Shown here one piece after another: positions 17,608 through 26,305 of a stretch of DNA of 64,000 nucleotides. The translations under genes were made by a program, and so were the position numbers. The stretch spans positions 1,426,001 to 1,490,000 of the forward strand of contig NZ_JAVCWF010000001.1 in NCBI RefSeq assembly GCF_031085375.1. Reading direction: 5' to 3'. Numbering within the stretch: position 1 is the stretch's first letter; every line of letters begins with the position of its first letter. Origin of the DNA: Lactiplantibacillus brownii (GTDB taxonomy: Bacteria > Bacillota > Bacilli > Lactobacillales > Lactobacillaceae). A model generated the notes under the pieces. That model made no database searches, had not been told where the DNA came from, and was given only the letters and a program-made list of their open reading frames with translations.

Positions 17608-19047
17608 TTACAAATTTAAATCTGTGTGGTAATTCAATGGCGATAAATCGGTACTCTGTGTGATCAGGTTCGCGGACAACTGTTGAAAAGCCGTCAGGGC
17701 AATCTTAGCAGCTTGTTCGTTCGCTGCCGTTAAAGTGGCTGGCAGTTCAGCTGGAGCGACATTTGCGAGCTGGTCATCGGTTTTGATCAAATGGTGCCCA
17801 AGTTGAATCGCGGTTTCTTTTTGTACCGTATTCAACAACGGATGCAAGTCATGATAGTGGGCGTCCACTAAGACTCCAGCCAGCTTGAAAATCCAGTAGG
17901 CTGACTGATCATCATATTTTTCGGTAGCCAACTGATAGGCAACAGGGGTCGTGTCAACATTACTATAGAATGGCACGTAGACACTTTCAGCCGCGACGCC
18001 CATCGCTAACCAGTGGATGCCACGAGTCCCAGCCGGCTGATCCGGCCGAATTTGTAAAACGTGGGATTCTTGTGTTTTGGCTAAACTTATTGGTCGGTAA
18101 CGGTGCTTTTCAGCCTCAGTGCCGGCGCCAACTGGATCGAATGGGGTCCCTTCATAATGAGACGCCAAGTAATGTTGGGCTTCATCAATATGAATGAGAC
18201 GATTGGCACGTTGCACAAATGGCAAATCGAATGATTCCGGTTGTTGGTCGATTTCGGGTGTGAAATATTTTTGCCCGTACCAAACACGTGGGGTGTTGTA
18301 ATGCAAATCAGACAGATCCGCGGTGCCAAAAACTTCTCGGAAGTTTAAGCCGTTAGCCATGGACGCTAATTGATGATCAACGACAAAATCACGAATACCT
18401 TTCGCATATAAAAAGTTTTCATGGTCAGCGTAGTCGACTTCTTGAATCGCTAACTGGTTGCCAACGACAGCGTAAGCATCATCGGGAATTCGTTGAGCGA
18501 CCCAGTAATGACCCGCGCCAGTTTCCAAATACCAAACTTCATCTGCGTCACTAAACAGCACGCCGTTCGTTTCATAAGTCCCGTGTGCCTCAATAATTTG
18601 GCCTAAGCGTTCGACACCTTCACGCGCAGAAGTGATATAAGGTAGCGTTACCGTTACCATGGCTTCTTCACCGATACCGTCTTGGACGTAAGGATCGGCG
18701 GCCAAAACGCGAGCGTTGCAGTAGGCACTCTCGGTCGCACTCATCGCGACACCGTGTTCGTTAATACCGTCTTCTTCAAATAGCCCGTATTTGGGCGTCC
18801 ATTCTGGTGTGGCCGTGTACTTTGCCCGAATCTTAGGCAAGGTCATGGTGAAGGGATGGTCGGCGTCATTTGACTTGAATTCTTGCGGCGCGTTAAACTC
18901 CGCGTGTGGATGAACCACAAACTGTTTGGCCCAAGCCGCTTTTGAATCTTCATTGCGGCCAATCATGGTCGAACCATCCGCGGTGGCGTTCTTACCAATC
19001 AAAATACTGGTACAAGCTGAATAAGGATTAAACTGGTGTGTCAGCAT
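17608..19047 (-). CDS. pepD: C69-family dipeptidase
   Basis: 479-residue Ntn-hydrolase that cleaves dipeptides in the cytoplasm. The catalytic Cys is in SACTSILIGK (residue 12), exposed after propeptide removal, followed by ADGSTMIGRNEDS typical of PepDA. Start ATG 19047 follows GAAAGAAGG; an upstream in-frame ATG at 19068 lacks a ribosome binding site. Peptide use suits an amino-acid-auxotrophic lactobacillus. Confidence 0.92.
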   Translation of the reverse strand: MLTHQFNPYSACTSILIGKNATADGSTMIGRNEDSKAAWAKQFVVHPHAEFNAPQEFKSNDADHPFTMTLPKIRAKYTATPEWTPKYGLFEEDGINEHGVAMSATESAYCNARVLAADPYVQDGIGEEAMVTVTLPYITSAREGVERLGQIIEAHGTYETNGVLFSDADEVWYLETGAGHYWVAQRIPDDAYAVVGNQLAIQEVDYADHENFLYAKGIRDFVVDHQLASMANGLNFREVFGTADLSDLHYNTPRVWYGQKYFTPEIDQQPESFDLPFVQRANRLIHIDEAQHYLASHYEGTPFDPVGAGTEAEKHRYRPISLAKTQESHVLQIRPDQPAGTRGIHWLAMGVAAESVYVPFYSNVDTTPVAYQLATEKYDDQSAYWIFKLAGVLVDAHYHDLHPLLNTVQKETAIQLGHHLIKTDDQLANVAPAELPATLTAANEQAAKIALTAFQQLSANLITQSTDLSPLNYHTDLNL

Positions 19048-19131
19048 AAAGAACCTTCTTTCTATCAAAACCCCATTAAAATTTCACTAAACTTATTCTA
19101 TCATTTAACTGTATCAATGGGGGTTTTTCGC

Positions 19132-19137
19132 TATAAT
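19132..19137 (+). promoter_or_regulatory. -10 element of the yitT-like gene
   Basis: TATAAT at 19132-19137, about 36 bases before the ATG; the -35 is poor. Confidence 0.4.
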
Positions 19138-19172
19138 AAGTGCAGCGAGAAAACTGTAAAGAAGGTTTGGCA

Positions 19173-20066
19173 ATGTCACATATTTCGAATCCACGGTTAG
19201 CATTCTTATGGCAATTAGTGATCATGGTTGCTTCCGCGTTAGTTTCTGCATTTGCATTAAATGAGTTCTTGATCCCGGCAAATACGTTTAGCGGTGGGGT
19301 CAACGGGATTGCTCAGATTCTCTATTCAGCTGGTAAGGGAATCGGTTTTCAGATCAATACCGGGTATTACATTTTACTTTTCAATATTCCGATTGCGCTA
19401 TTAGGCTGGTTCAAATTAGGCCATCGGTTTACGATCATGAGTTTTATCACGGCCTTTCTCACCTCGGCTGCGGCAGTGGTCCTGCCGGTCGTCAACATTG
19501 CGCATAATCCATTGTTAGGCGCATTATTTGGCGGAATCCTGACCGGGGTCGGCATTGGAATCACGATGCGGTATGGTTTTTCGACTGGTGGTTTTGATAT
19601 TATTGTTTTGGTCTTAGAGCGACTAACCGGCCGCACGGTGGGTAGTTTGATGTTTTTGATCAATTTTGCCATAATTCTGATGTCTGGGGTTTTATTTAGT
19701 TGGGAAAATGCGTTATTTACGATTATTTCCATCTACGCTTCGACACGGATGGTCGATTTGATCCACACGCGTCATCAGAAGTTGACAGCTATCATTGTGA
19801 CGACGCAAGCTGAGGCGGTCGCGAAAGCAATTCAAACCGCCATTTTACGTGGGGTCACGATTGCGGATTCTCACGGTGGCTATTCCGGTCAGCCCAACGC
19901 GACGTTAATGGTCGTGCTCAGTCGTTATGAACTATTTGCGTTACAGGCGGCGGTACAGCAAACCGATGATCATGCGTTCATCAATATTTTAAATACGGTC
20001 GATACATCGGGATTATTTATGAATGAACGGCAACAAGCTGAACAACGGAAGAGTTTACAAAATTAG
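19173..20066 (+). CDS. YitT-family membrane protein
   Basis: 297 residues. Five or six hydrophobic spans (YitT/DUF161 region: NEFLIPANTFSGGVNGIAQIL, GILTGVGIGITMRYGFSTGG) are followed by a cytoplasmic DUF2179 domain (residues about 215-290, with ILRGVTIADSHGGYSG). Role unknown in the family. Start at ATG 19173 after AAGAAGG. Confidence 0.9.
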   Translation: MSHISNPRLAFLWQLVIMVASALVSAFALNEFLIPANTFSGGVNGIAQILYSAGKGIGFQINTGYYILLFNIPIALLGWFKLGHRFTIMSFITAFLTSAAAVVLPVVNIAHNPLLGALFGGILTGVGIGITMRYGFSTGGFDIIVLVLERLTGRTVGSLMFLINFAIILMSGVLFSWENALFTIISIYASTRMVDLIHTRHQKLTAIIVTTQAEAVAKAIQTAILRGVTIADSHGGYSGQPNATLMVVLSRYELFALQAAVQQTDDHAFINILNTVDTSGLFMNERQQAEQRKSLQN

Positions 20067-20119
20067 AAAGTTAAGATATGATTAGATTCTATAAAGACAA
20101 ATAGAGGAGCGTGACAACG

Positions 20120-20314
20120 ATGCCAATCGTACACATTGATTTAATTGCTGGTCGTTCACAAGCACAACTTAAAGGTTTAGCGAAGGACGTCACAGCGGCT
20201 GTCAGCAAAAATACTGGCGCGCCCGCTGAACATATTCATGTTATTTTGAACGAAATGCAAAAAGACCGTTACAGTGTTGGTGGCGTGTTAAAGAGTGACG
20301 AAACAGCTGAATAA
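20120..20314 (+). CDS. 4-oxalocrotonate tautomerase family enzyme
   Basis: 64 residues beginning MPIVHIDL, so that Met removal exposes the catalytic Pro1 typical of the family. Other family features are [16 protein letters not shown] and the C-terminal YSVGG. GAGGAG lies ten bases before the ATG; an in-frame GTG at 20111 is too close to it and would block Pro1. Physiological substrate unknown. Confidence 0.92.
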   Translation: MPIVHIDLIAGRSQAQLKGLAKDVTAAVSKNTGAPAEHIHVILNEMQKDRYSVGGVLKSDETAE

Positions 20315-20327
20315 GTTGTCTTGTCCG

Positions 20328-20358
20328 AACCGGCCTAGTTTTAGTGGCCGGTTTTTTT
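20328..20358 (+). terminator. Terminator of the tautomerase gene
   Basis: AACCGGCC (20328-20335) / GGCCGGTT (20346-20353) with a T7 run. Confidence 0.92.
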
Positions 20359-20395
20359 GAAAGTTGCATCGTTGTCTAAAAAGTGAGGTTAGATC

Positions 20396-21724
20396 GTGAA
20401 CGAACAAATTACCCAGGCTGACTTGACTGCTGAAAATCATTTAATGATTGGTGGCGTCGATACCCTGGCACTAGCAAAGAAGTATCAGACACCACTATAC
20501 GTTTATGATACCGGTGAGATTCGGTCAGAAATTAAGGCTTTCAAACAGGTTTTTGAAGCCAATCAAGTTGATTATCAAATAAGTTATGCTAGCAAGGCTT
20601 TCTCAACAGTTGCCATGTATCAAGTTATCGCGCAAGAAGGGATCCATTGTGATGTCGTTTCTGGCGGCGAGCTTTACACGGCTAAGCAAGCCGGATTCCC
20701 AATGTCACGGGTGTCCTTTCATGGCAATAATAAGTCTGAAGCAGAGTTGACGATGGCCCTTGATAACGGCGTTGGCTGTATCATCGTTGATAACTTTTAT
20801 GAATTGAAACTATTATCCAAGCTAGCAGCGGCACGTGCCCAACAGACGACGATTATGCTCCGCGTCGCACCCGGAATTTCGGCGCACACGCATGAGTACA
20901 TTTCGACAGGGCAGGCCGACTCCAAATTTGGCTTTGATTTGAACAGTGGTCAAGCAGATCTTGCGGTCAAGCAAGCCCAAGCCGCACCATTCTTAGATTT
21001 AGTTGGGATTCATTGTCATATTGGCTCACAAATTTTTGAACTGAATGGGTTCAAAATGATTGTCGATAAACTGGTCACGTTATTTGCGCGTTGGCAGCGA
21101 GAGCTGAACTTTTATCCGCGTATTATCAATGTTGGTGGGGGCTTCGGGGTGAAGTACACTTCAGCCGATCAGCCATTATTACCCACTGAGTTTGTGGATG
21201 CCATCATCAAAGAAACGGTGGCCCAGACGCAGGCCCAGCAAGTGCCAATGTTAGAAATCTGGATTGAACCCGGGCGTTCACTAGTCGCAACCGCTGGAAT
21301 GACACTTTATACTATCGGCTCGTCTAAAGAGATTCCAGGTATTCGCAAGTATCTCGCGGTTGATGGTGGGATGGGTGACAATATTCGACCAGCACTTTAT
21401 CATGCAAAATATGAGGCCGTGTTAGCGAAAGATCCCACGTTACCAAGTGAAGAAGTGGTCTCAATTGCAGGCAAATACTGTGAATCGGGCGACATGTTGA
21501 TCTGGGATCAGCAGTTACCTGCGACTAAACCCGGCGATGTGCTGGCCGTCCTAGATACGGGAGCGTACGGCTACTCAATGGCTAGCAACTATAATCGAAA
21601 TCCACGACCAGCCGTTGTGTTCTGTGAGGATGGCCATAGTCAAGTCGTCGTTCAACGCGAAACATATACTGATCTGACGCGCTTAGATGTCCCTCTGATA
21701 ACAAAAACGAAAACAGGCCATTAA
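20396..21724 (+). CDS. lysA: Diaminopimelate decarboxylase
   Basis: PLP enzyme for the last step of lysine synthesis (meso-DAP to L-lysine). 442 residues. The PLP Lys is in SYASKAF; other family motifs are HGNNKSEAEL, HCHIGSQI, GGGFGVKY, EPGRSLVATAG and the catalytic CESGDML. The GTG start has AAGTGAGG at a suitable distance. Single-gene unit with its own terminator; no other lysine genes are nearby. Confidence 0.96.
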   Translation: MNEQITQADLTAENHLMIGGVDTLALAKKYQTPLYVYDTGEIRSEIKAFKQVFEANQVDYQISYASKAFSTVAMYQVIAQEGIHCDVVSGGELYTAKQAGFPMSRVSFHGNNKSEAELTMALDNGVGCIIVDNFYELKLLSKLAAARAQQTTIMLRVAPGISAHTHEYISTGQADSKFGFDLNSGQADLAVKQAQAAPFLDLVGIHCHIGSQIFELNGFKMIVDKLVTLFARWQRELNFYPRIINVGGGFGVKYTSADQPLLPTEFVDAIIKETVAQTQAQQVPMLEIWIEPGRSLVATAGMTLYTIGSSKEIPGIRKYLAVDGGMGDNIRPALYHAKYEAVLAKDPTLPSEEVVSIAGKYCESGDMLIWDQQLPATKPGDVLAVLDTGAYGYSMASNYNRNPRPAVVFCEDGHSQVVVQRETYTDLTRLDVPLITKTKTGH

Positions 21725-21731
21725 CCCTTTG

Positions 21732-21758
21732 ACGAGAATGAAAAATTCTCGTTTTTTT
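21732..21758 (+). terminator. Terminator of lysA
   Basis: ACGAGAAT (21732-21739) / ATTCTCGT (21745-21752) with a T7 run. Confidence 0.92.
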
Positions 21759-21769
21759 GTTTAAAAGGC

Positions 21770-21810
21770 TTGTTTTTTGAGCTATTCAGGATTATAGTGT
21801 GTACATACAC
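21770..21810 (+). promoter_or_regulatory. Promoter and candidate operator of the MarR-hydrolase unit
   Basis: TTGTTT (21770-21775), a 17-base spacer and TATAGT (21793-21798), directly followed by a perfect inverted repeat GTGTA-CA-TACAC (21799-21810). The location over the transcription start suits autorepression by the MarR protein. Confidence 0.5.
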
Positions 21811-21836
21811 GATAGCAAAAAAGGAAGTGTTCAAAA

Positions 21837-22286
21837 ATGACAGCTCACCATTTTACAAGGACGTGCGCCTACTTTACGGCTGCGAGATACATGCGAAGTA
21901 TCGAACAAGTTGCGGATGCGGTGTATGCCCCAACTGGAATGAAACCGGCCTATGCTTACATTATGATGACGATTGAGGATCAGCATCCGTTGACGATCAA
22001 GACAATTGCAACCGAGCTTGGTTACGAGCGTTCAACGGTCTCACGGATGGTCAAAACGTTGGCACAAAAAAAACTCGTTATTTTAGCGACTAAGGGGCGG
22101 GCGACAACTGTTGATTTAGGTCCTGCCAGCGACGCTTTTTTAACCGTGGCGAATGCGTGTCTGGTTAAGTTCGGTCAAGTAACGGATGATTATCTGGGAT
22201 CGGATAAAGCCGCAATGACCAAATTGTTAACCAAAAATAACGAAAAACTAAGGAGTTCATCTCATGACAATTTATCAAACGATTAA
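21837..22286 (+). CDS. MarR-family transcriptional regulator
   Basis: 149 residues with a winged helix-turn-helix (TIKTIATELGYERSTVSRMVKTLAQKKLV, about 53-81). AAAAAGGAAG lies about ten bases upstream. Its 3' end overlaps the hydrolase gene by 23 bases, so the two are coupled and the hydrolase is the likely regulated target. Ligand unknown; family members sense phenolics or oxidants. Confidence 0.88.
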   Translation: MTAHHFTRTCAYFTAARYMRSIEQVADAVYAPTGMKPAYAYIMMTIEDQHPLTIKTIATELGYERSTVSRMVKTLAQKKLVILATKGRATTVDLGPASDAFLTVANACLVKFGQVTDDYLGSDKAAMTKLLTKNNEKLRSSSHDNLSND

Positions 22287-23106
22287 CGTTGATGGCTTAA
22301 AGATTTTTTATCGCGAAGCAGGGTCGCCAAATAAACCGACGATGTTACTATTGCATGGGTTCCCATCTGCTAGTCATATGTTCCGAAATTTAATACCGGC
22401 ACTGGCAGATCGGTTTCACTTGATTGCGCCAGACTTTCCGGGTTTTGGTCAGTCGAGTGCCCCAAGTCGAGAGACTTTTGATTATACCTTTGAGCATCTG
22501 AGTGCCGTCATCACCGATTTTGTGGCGGCGTTGAAGTTAGACCAATTTTACCTTTATGTGTTTGATTATGGGGCGCCAATTGGGTTTCGAATTGCGATGC
22601 AGCATCCGGATTGGATTCAAGGTATCGTTAGTCAAAATGGCAATATTTATCAAGAAGGTTTAGGGCCTAAGTGGGCTACACGGCAAGACTTCTGGGATCA
22701 CCCCACGCAAGCAAAACGTGACGGTTATCGAACCGCATTTGCTCCCAAGACAATTATTGGTCAGTATACTTTTGGAACGCAACCTCAGCGAGTATCACCC
22801 GATGGTTATATGTTGGACATTGCGTATACGCAAACGCCTGGTTACGCTGAACGACAACTGGATCTAATCTTTGACTATCAAAATAATATTAAAGCTTATC
22901 CACAATTCCAAGCTTATCTACGGACCTATCAGCCAAAATTGTTGGCTGTTTGGGGGAAAAATGATCCGTCATTCATTTATCCAGGTGCTGAAGCCTTCAA
23001 GCGTGATGATCAAAATACTGACGTTGAATTAGTGGATAGTGGTCATTTTGCACTGGAGACTCATGCTGAAGTGATTGCCACGATGATCAAAACCTATTTT
23101 GAATAA
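22264..23106 (+). CDS. Alpha/beta hydrolase, epoxide hydrolase/dehalogenase-like
   Basis: 280 residues. The oxyanion-hole HGFPSASHMFRNL and the nucleophile elbow YVFDYGAPIG (Asp101 instead of Ser) place it with haloalkane dehalogenase/epoxide hydrolase-like enzymes; the catalytic His is in DSGHFALETH near the C-terminus. AAGGAG inside the marR gene serves as its ribosome binding site. The natural substrate is unknown. Confidence 0.87.
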   Translation: MTIYQTINVDGLKIFYREAGSPNKPTMLLLHGFPSASHMFRNLIPALADRFHLIAPDFPGFGQSSAPSRETFDYTFEHLSAVITDFVAALKLDQFYLYVFDYGAPIGFRIAMQHPDWIQGIVSQNGNIYQEGLGPKWATRQDFWDHPTQAKRDGYRTAFAPKTIIGQYTFGTQPQRVSPDGYMLDIAYTQTPGYAERQLDLIFDYQNNIKAYPQFQAYLRTYQPKLLAVWGKNDPSFIYPGAEAFKRDDQNTDVELVDSGHFALETHAEVIATMIKTYFE

Positions 23107-23252
23107 GGCAAAATGGGTGAAGACGAGGGCGGCCGACAACCAGTTAGCTTGATGCAGCGTCAAAAAGTTGTATCACTTAAATTTTAGCAACAGTTAGTTG
23201 TGCATGGCATCGAGATGAGTTCATGCGCCAAAAGAGGAAATGAGGCTGAATC

Positions 23253-23921
23253 ATGAGAATTAATGTTTTACAACATACCCCTAATGAGGGGCCTGGTGCC
23301 ATTCAAGCTTGGTCACAAGCGCATGGTCATGAAATGCTTATCTATCACCCTTATCAATTTGGTATCTTACCAACTGCCGCCGAGACGGACTTACTGGTTA
23401 TTTTGGGTGGGCCAATGAGTCCCAATGATGATCTGGACTGGATTAAAGCTGAACGGACGTTGATCAAGGAACTATTAGTGGCTGATAAACCGATATTTGG
23501 GGCTTGTTATGGCGCTCAGCAGATTACCAAGGCGTTGGGCTATCCCGTGACAAAAGCTCCCGCTAAGGAAGTTGGCTGGGCACCCGTTTATCGTAAAAGT
23601 ACGAGGATTCCTGGCATTCCAGCTAAGCTAATGGCATTACATCGGCATGAAGAAATGTTTGAGATTCCTGATGGTGCAGAACGCTTATTTTCAAGTGACC
23701 GAGTGCCAAATCAAGGGTTTGTGCTCGGACAGCACGTCGTCGGCTTACAACTTCATTTTGAACCACAGGCGGATGATGTCCGTGAAATCGTGGTGAATGA
23801 TGGCGCCTATACCACTGGTTCTGCATTGGGACAATCACCGGCCGATATTCTCGCCACAGCGGTCCCCGCAGAAAATCGCGAGGTGATGTTCAAAATTATG
23901 ACGTATTTGACAGAAGCTTGA
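23253..23921 (+). CDS. Class I glutamine amidotransferase-like protein
   Basis: 222 residues resembling GuaA-like stand-alone amidotransferases. The triad is intact: Cys85 in GACYGAQQ, His168 and Glu170 in LQLHFEPQ. The oxyanion strand LLVILGGPMSP is present. An AGAGGAAATGAGG region precedes the ATG. Acceptor substrate unknown. Confidence 0.85.
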   Translation: MRINVLQHTPNEGPGAIQAWSQAHGHEMLIYHPYQFGILPTAAETDLLVILGGPMSPNDDLDWIKAERTLIKELLVADKPIFGACYGAQQITKALGYPVTKAPAKEVGWAPVYRKSTRIPGIPAKLMALHRHEEMFEIPDGAERLFSSDRVPNQGFVLGQHVVGLQLHFEPQADDVREIVVNDGAYTTGSALGQSPADILATAVPAENREVMFKIMTYLTEA

Positions 23922-24102
23922 TCAGGCGGACAGTTGTTACCGACAACTAGTTAATTGGTACTGGCTTGTTGGGACTTTTATGGTTTGAAGACTAGTTGTC
24001 GTCAGGACCTTAACAAATTACTAAATTTTGACCGTTGGCGCTAGTTAAATGAGACAGATAAGACTATATTATTAACTAGCTTATAACTAGGGGTCTGATT
24101 GT

Positions 24103-24867
24103 ATGGGGAATCCACGGCAACGCGCAGCAATAATTGGTTATCATCTCATCGTGACTATTTTGACGCTATGGTCAGCAGTCAACGTGATCATGATGACGTT
24201 TCATATCTGGGACTGGCAAACCGAAATGATTATCGCAAACAGCCTATTGGCGGTTTTTGCGGTTGACTATTTTGTCCGCTTCACAACCGCCCATGACCGT
24301 AAAGCTTTCTTGATTCATTCGGCATTTGATCTTATGGGAATCATTCCAATGCATCCGGTCTTTGCCTTGTTTCGATTGGGACGGCTCGCGCGAATGATTC
24401 AATATCATCATTTGTTTTGGCGGCTAGGCTGGGATGGTCAATGGACCCATGATTTTCATCGCTTTGTTTATAGTACCGGCTTTATTTATCTGTTTTCCAT
24501 TAGTATTGCGATTATTGTTTTGAGTGCCTTGTTATTTTCAGTTTTTGAACACCAAAGTTTGTCGAATTCATTATGGCGGGCGGTCACGACAGCCACGACG
24601 GTGGGGTATGGTGACGAAACACCACATACGCCCGTTGGCAAGATTATTGCGGCGGCCTTGATGTTTGGTGGGATTGGTTTTATTGGGTTGTTAACGAGTA
24701 CGATTACTGATTTCTTCACGACACAAACGAGTCAAAATTTGGGTCAACAGGATGATGCGAAGCAGACCGACATGAAATTATTACTTACTAAAATTGATGA
24801 GTTAACCCAGAAAGTCGACCAATTACAGACGGAAGTCAAACAGCTCAAAACTCCTAAGCGACGCTAG
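24103..24867 (+). CDS. Voltage-gated-like potassium channel
   Basis: 254 residues. Four hydrophobic segments (voltage-sensor-like, with RLGRLARMIQYH on the S4-like helix) are followed by a pore module with the K+ selectivity filter TTATTVGYGDETPHT (about 164-178). A C-terminal coiled coil (LLLTKIDELTQKVDQLQTEVKQLK) could assemble the tetramer. Confidence 0.9.
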   Translation: MGNPRQRAAIIGYHLIVTILTLWSAVNVIMMTFHIWDWQTEMIIANSLLAVFAVDYFVRFTTAHDRKAFLIHSAFDLMGIIPMHPVFALFRLGRLARMIQYHHLFWRLGWDGQWTHDFHRFVYSTGFIYLFSISIAIIVLSALLFSVFEHQSLSNSLWRAVTTATTVGYGDETPHTPVGKIIAAALMFGGIGFIGLLTSTITDFFTTQTSQNLGQQDDAKQTDMKLLLTKIDELTQKVDQLQTEVKQLKTPKRR

Positions 24868-24963
24868 TGTTCGTAAGTCTCCCAAATGAAGCCTTTAACT
24901 GTCCCCGCAACGCCGAGTGCGCTAGATTAAAGGTGTAAAGTAAGCAATTGGGGAGCGACGAAT

Positions 24964-25293
24964 ATGAAAAGTCATCAGGAGATTTTAGTCTGGCTGACGG
25001 GTTTGCGTGATAATGGTCACACTTGGCGGTGGCTGATTGTGTTTACAATGAGCTTGTTTTTGTTCCTTGGCGGCTGCGGTTGGCAAGCACAAGCAAGTGT
25101 GACGTCGTCAACAACTGCGGCACCAGCAACTAAAGTAGAATTGTATGATAGCCGGACTGGTGCGATGTTGTCTATGGCAACTAAGCATGATACGAATGCC
25201 AATCGGGTTAATCAAATTGGGTTAGCCTTTCTGACCGCCGGCGTCATTGGTGGCAGTTTTTGTTGGTATCGACTAAAAAGATCTAGAAAATAA
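24964..25293 (+). CDS. Small exported or lipoprotein-like protein
   Basis: 109 residues, unrecognised. A hydrophobic stretch at about 23-42 ends in FLGGCGWQAQAS, a possible lipobox (LGGC) or Ala-x-Ala signal peptidase site, after an unusually long N-region. A second hydrophobic span (LAFLTAGVIGGSFCWY) and basic tail end the protein; there is no LPxTG. GGGGAG ribosome binding site. Confidence 0.6.
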   Translation: MKSHQEILVWLTGLRDNGHTWRWLIVFTMSLFLFLGGCGWQAQASVTSSTTAAPATKVELYDSRTGAMLSMATKHDTNANRVNQIGLAFLTAGVIGGSFCWYRLKRSRK

Positions 25294-25324
25294 AAAAGCT
25301 TGGGTTAAGTCCCAAACTTTTTTT
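25293..25324. terminator. Bidirectional terminator
   Basis: AAGCTTGGG (about 25297-25305) pairs with CCCAAACTT (25311-25319) with one mismatch, flanked by A6 and T7 runs; shared by convergent genes. Confidence 0.75.
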
Positions 25325-25350
25325 GTGTCTCAAAATTGACAGTGTTTCGA

Positions 25351-26160
25351 TTATTCAGCCAGCTCAAAGTAGTCATTCAAGTAACGGGCCACGCCGTTTT
25401 GATCATTGTCATAAGGCGTAATATCGTCAGCGGCGGCCTTAATGGCGGCGGTGCCATTAGACATGGCGACACCTAGACCAGCATATTGCAACATTTCTAA
25501 ATCGTTGTGTTCGTCACCGAAAGCAATGATATTTTCACGGGCAATTTGGAAATGGTTTGCTAAATAAGCCATACCTTTAGCCTTGTGGACGCCCTTAGAA
25601 GTAATCTCAAGAATCGCATTCGGGCCGCCCCAAACGCCAACATCTACTAAATCGCCAAAACGATCATTGATCCAATCGATGATTGCCGTGCGTTTGTCAA
25701 GTTGTACGAGTAAGACGAGTGAATTTGGATTACGTGTCAAGGTAGTCGGTGTCAGTCGAGGGCTATTGGCAATTTCCGGGAAGAATTTACCGGCGACGAG
25801 ATCTTGTCCAGCTGTCATGGTGCTGTGTTTATTTTCAGCAATGATCTCATTAATCCCTAAACGTTCCCGATATTTGACCAGTGCGAGGACGATCGCCTTG
25901 TTCAGGGTAAATTGATACTCAGGCGCCCAAGCTTGGTGAGGTAAATGGCCCAATGAGCCGTTGAAATTGATCATTGGACTCGTTAACCGTAACCCATCAT
26001 AAATGGCTTGTGAGCCTTGATAAGAACGGCCAGTAATAATGCTAACAATGTGACCAGCGTTTTGTAGGCGTTGCATCGTTTGGATTGTTGGTTGATTTAA
26101 CTTAGAATCAGCGTTGAGTGTGGTTCCGTCTAAATCTAGTGCGATTAATTTGCGGATCAT
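25351..26160 (-). CDS. Cof-type HAD-IIB phosphatase
   Basis: 269 residues. Motif I ALDLDGTTLN (nucleophile Asp), motif II IITGRS and motif IV FGDEHNDLEML are all present, with a C2B cap as in YidA/Cof sugar-phosphate or nucleotide phosphatases. ATG 26160 follows GAGGTGA by eight bases; a GTG at 26172 would overlap that ribosome binding site. Confidence 0.92.
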   Translation of the reverse strand: MIRKLIALDLDGTTLNADSKLNQPTIQTMQRLQNAGHIVSIITGRSYQGSQAIYDGLRLTSPMINFNGSLGHLPHQAWAPEYQFTLNKAIVLALVKYRERLGINEIIAENKHSTMTAGQDLVAGKFFPEIANSPRLTPTTLTRNPNSLVLLVQLDKRTAIIDWINDRFGDLVDVGVWGGPNAILEITSKGVHKAKGMAYLANHFQIARENIIAFGDEHNDLEMLQYAGLGVAMSNGTAAIKAAADDITPYDNDQNGVARYLNDYFELAE

Positions 26161-26305
26161 TGAAAAAGTCACCTCAGTTTTCAGAATTATGCTTAGTGAG
26201 TTAAATTAGCATATTTTCTGAAAGAATGCGACTATCCATCTAAGCAATCGGCCAAAAATGTGGTAATCTAGTTGAGAAAGAATTTCGTTTTAGGAGGAGT
26301 TTTGG

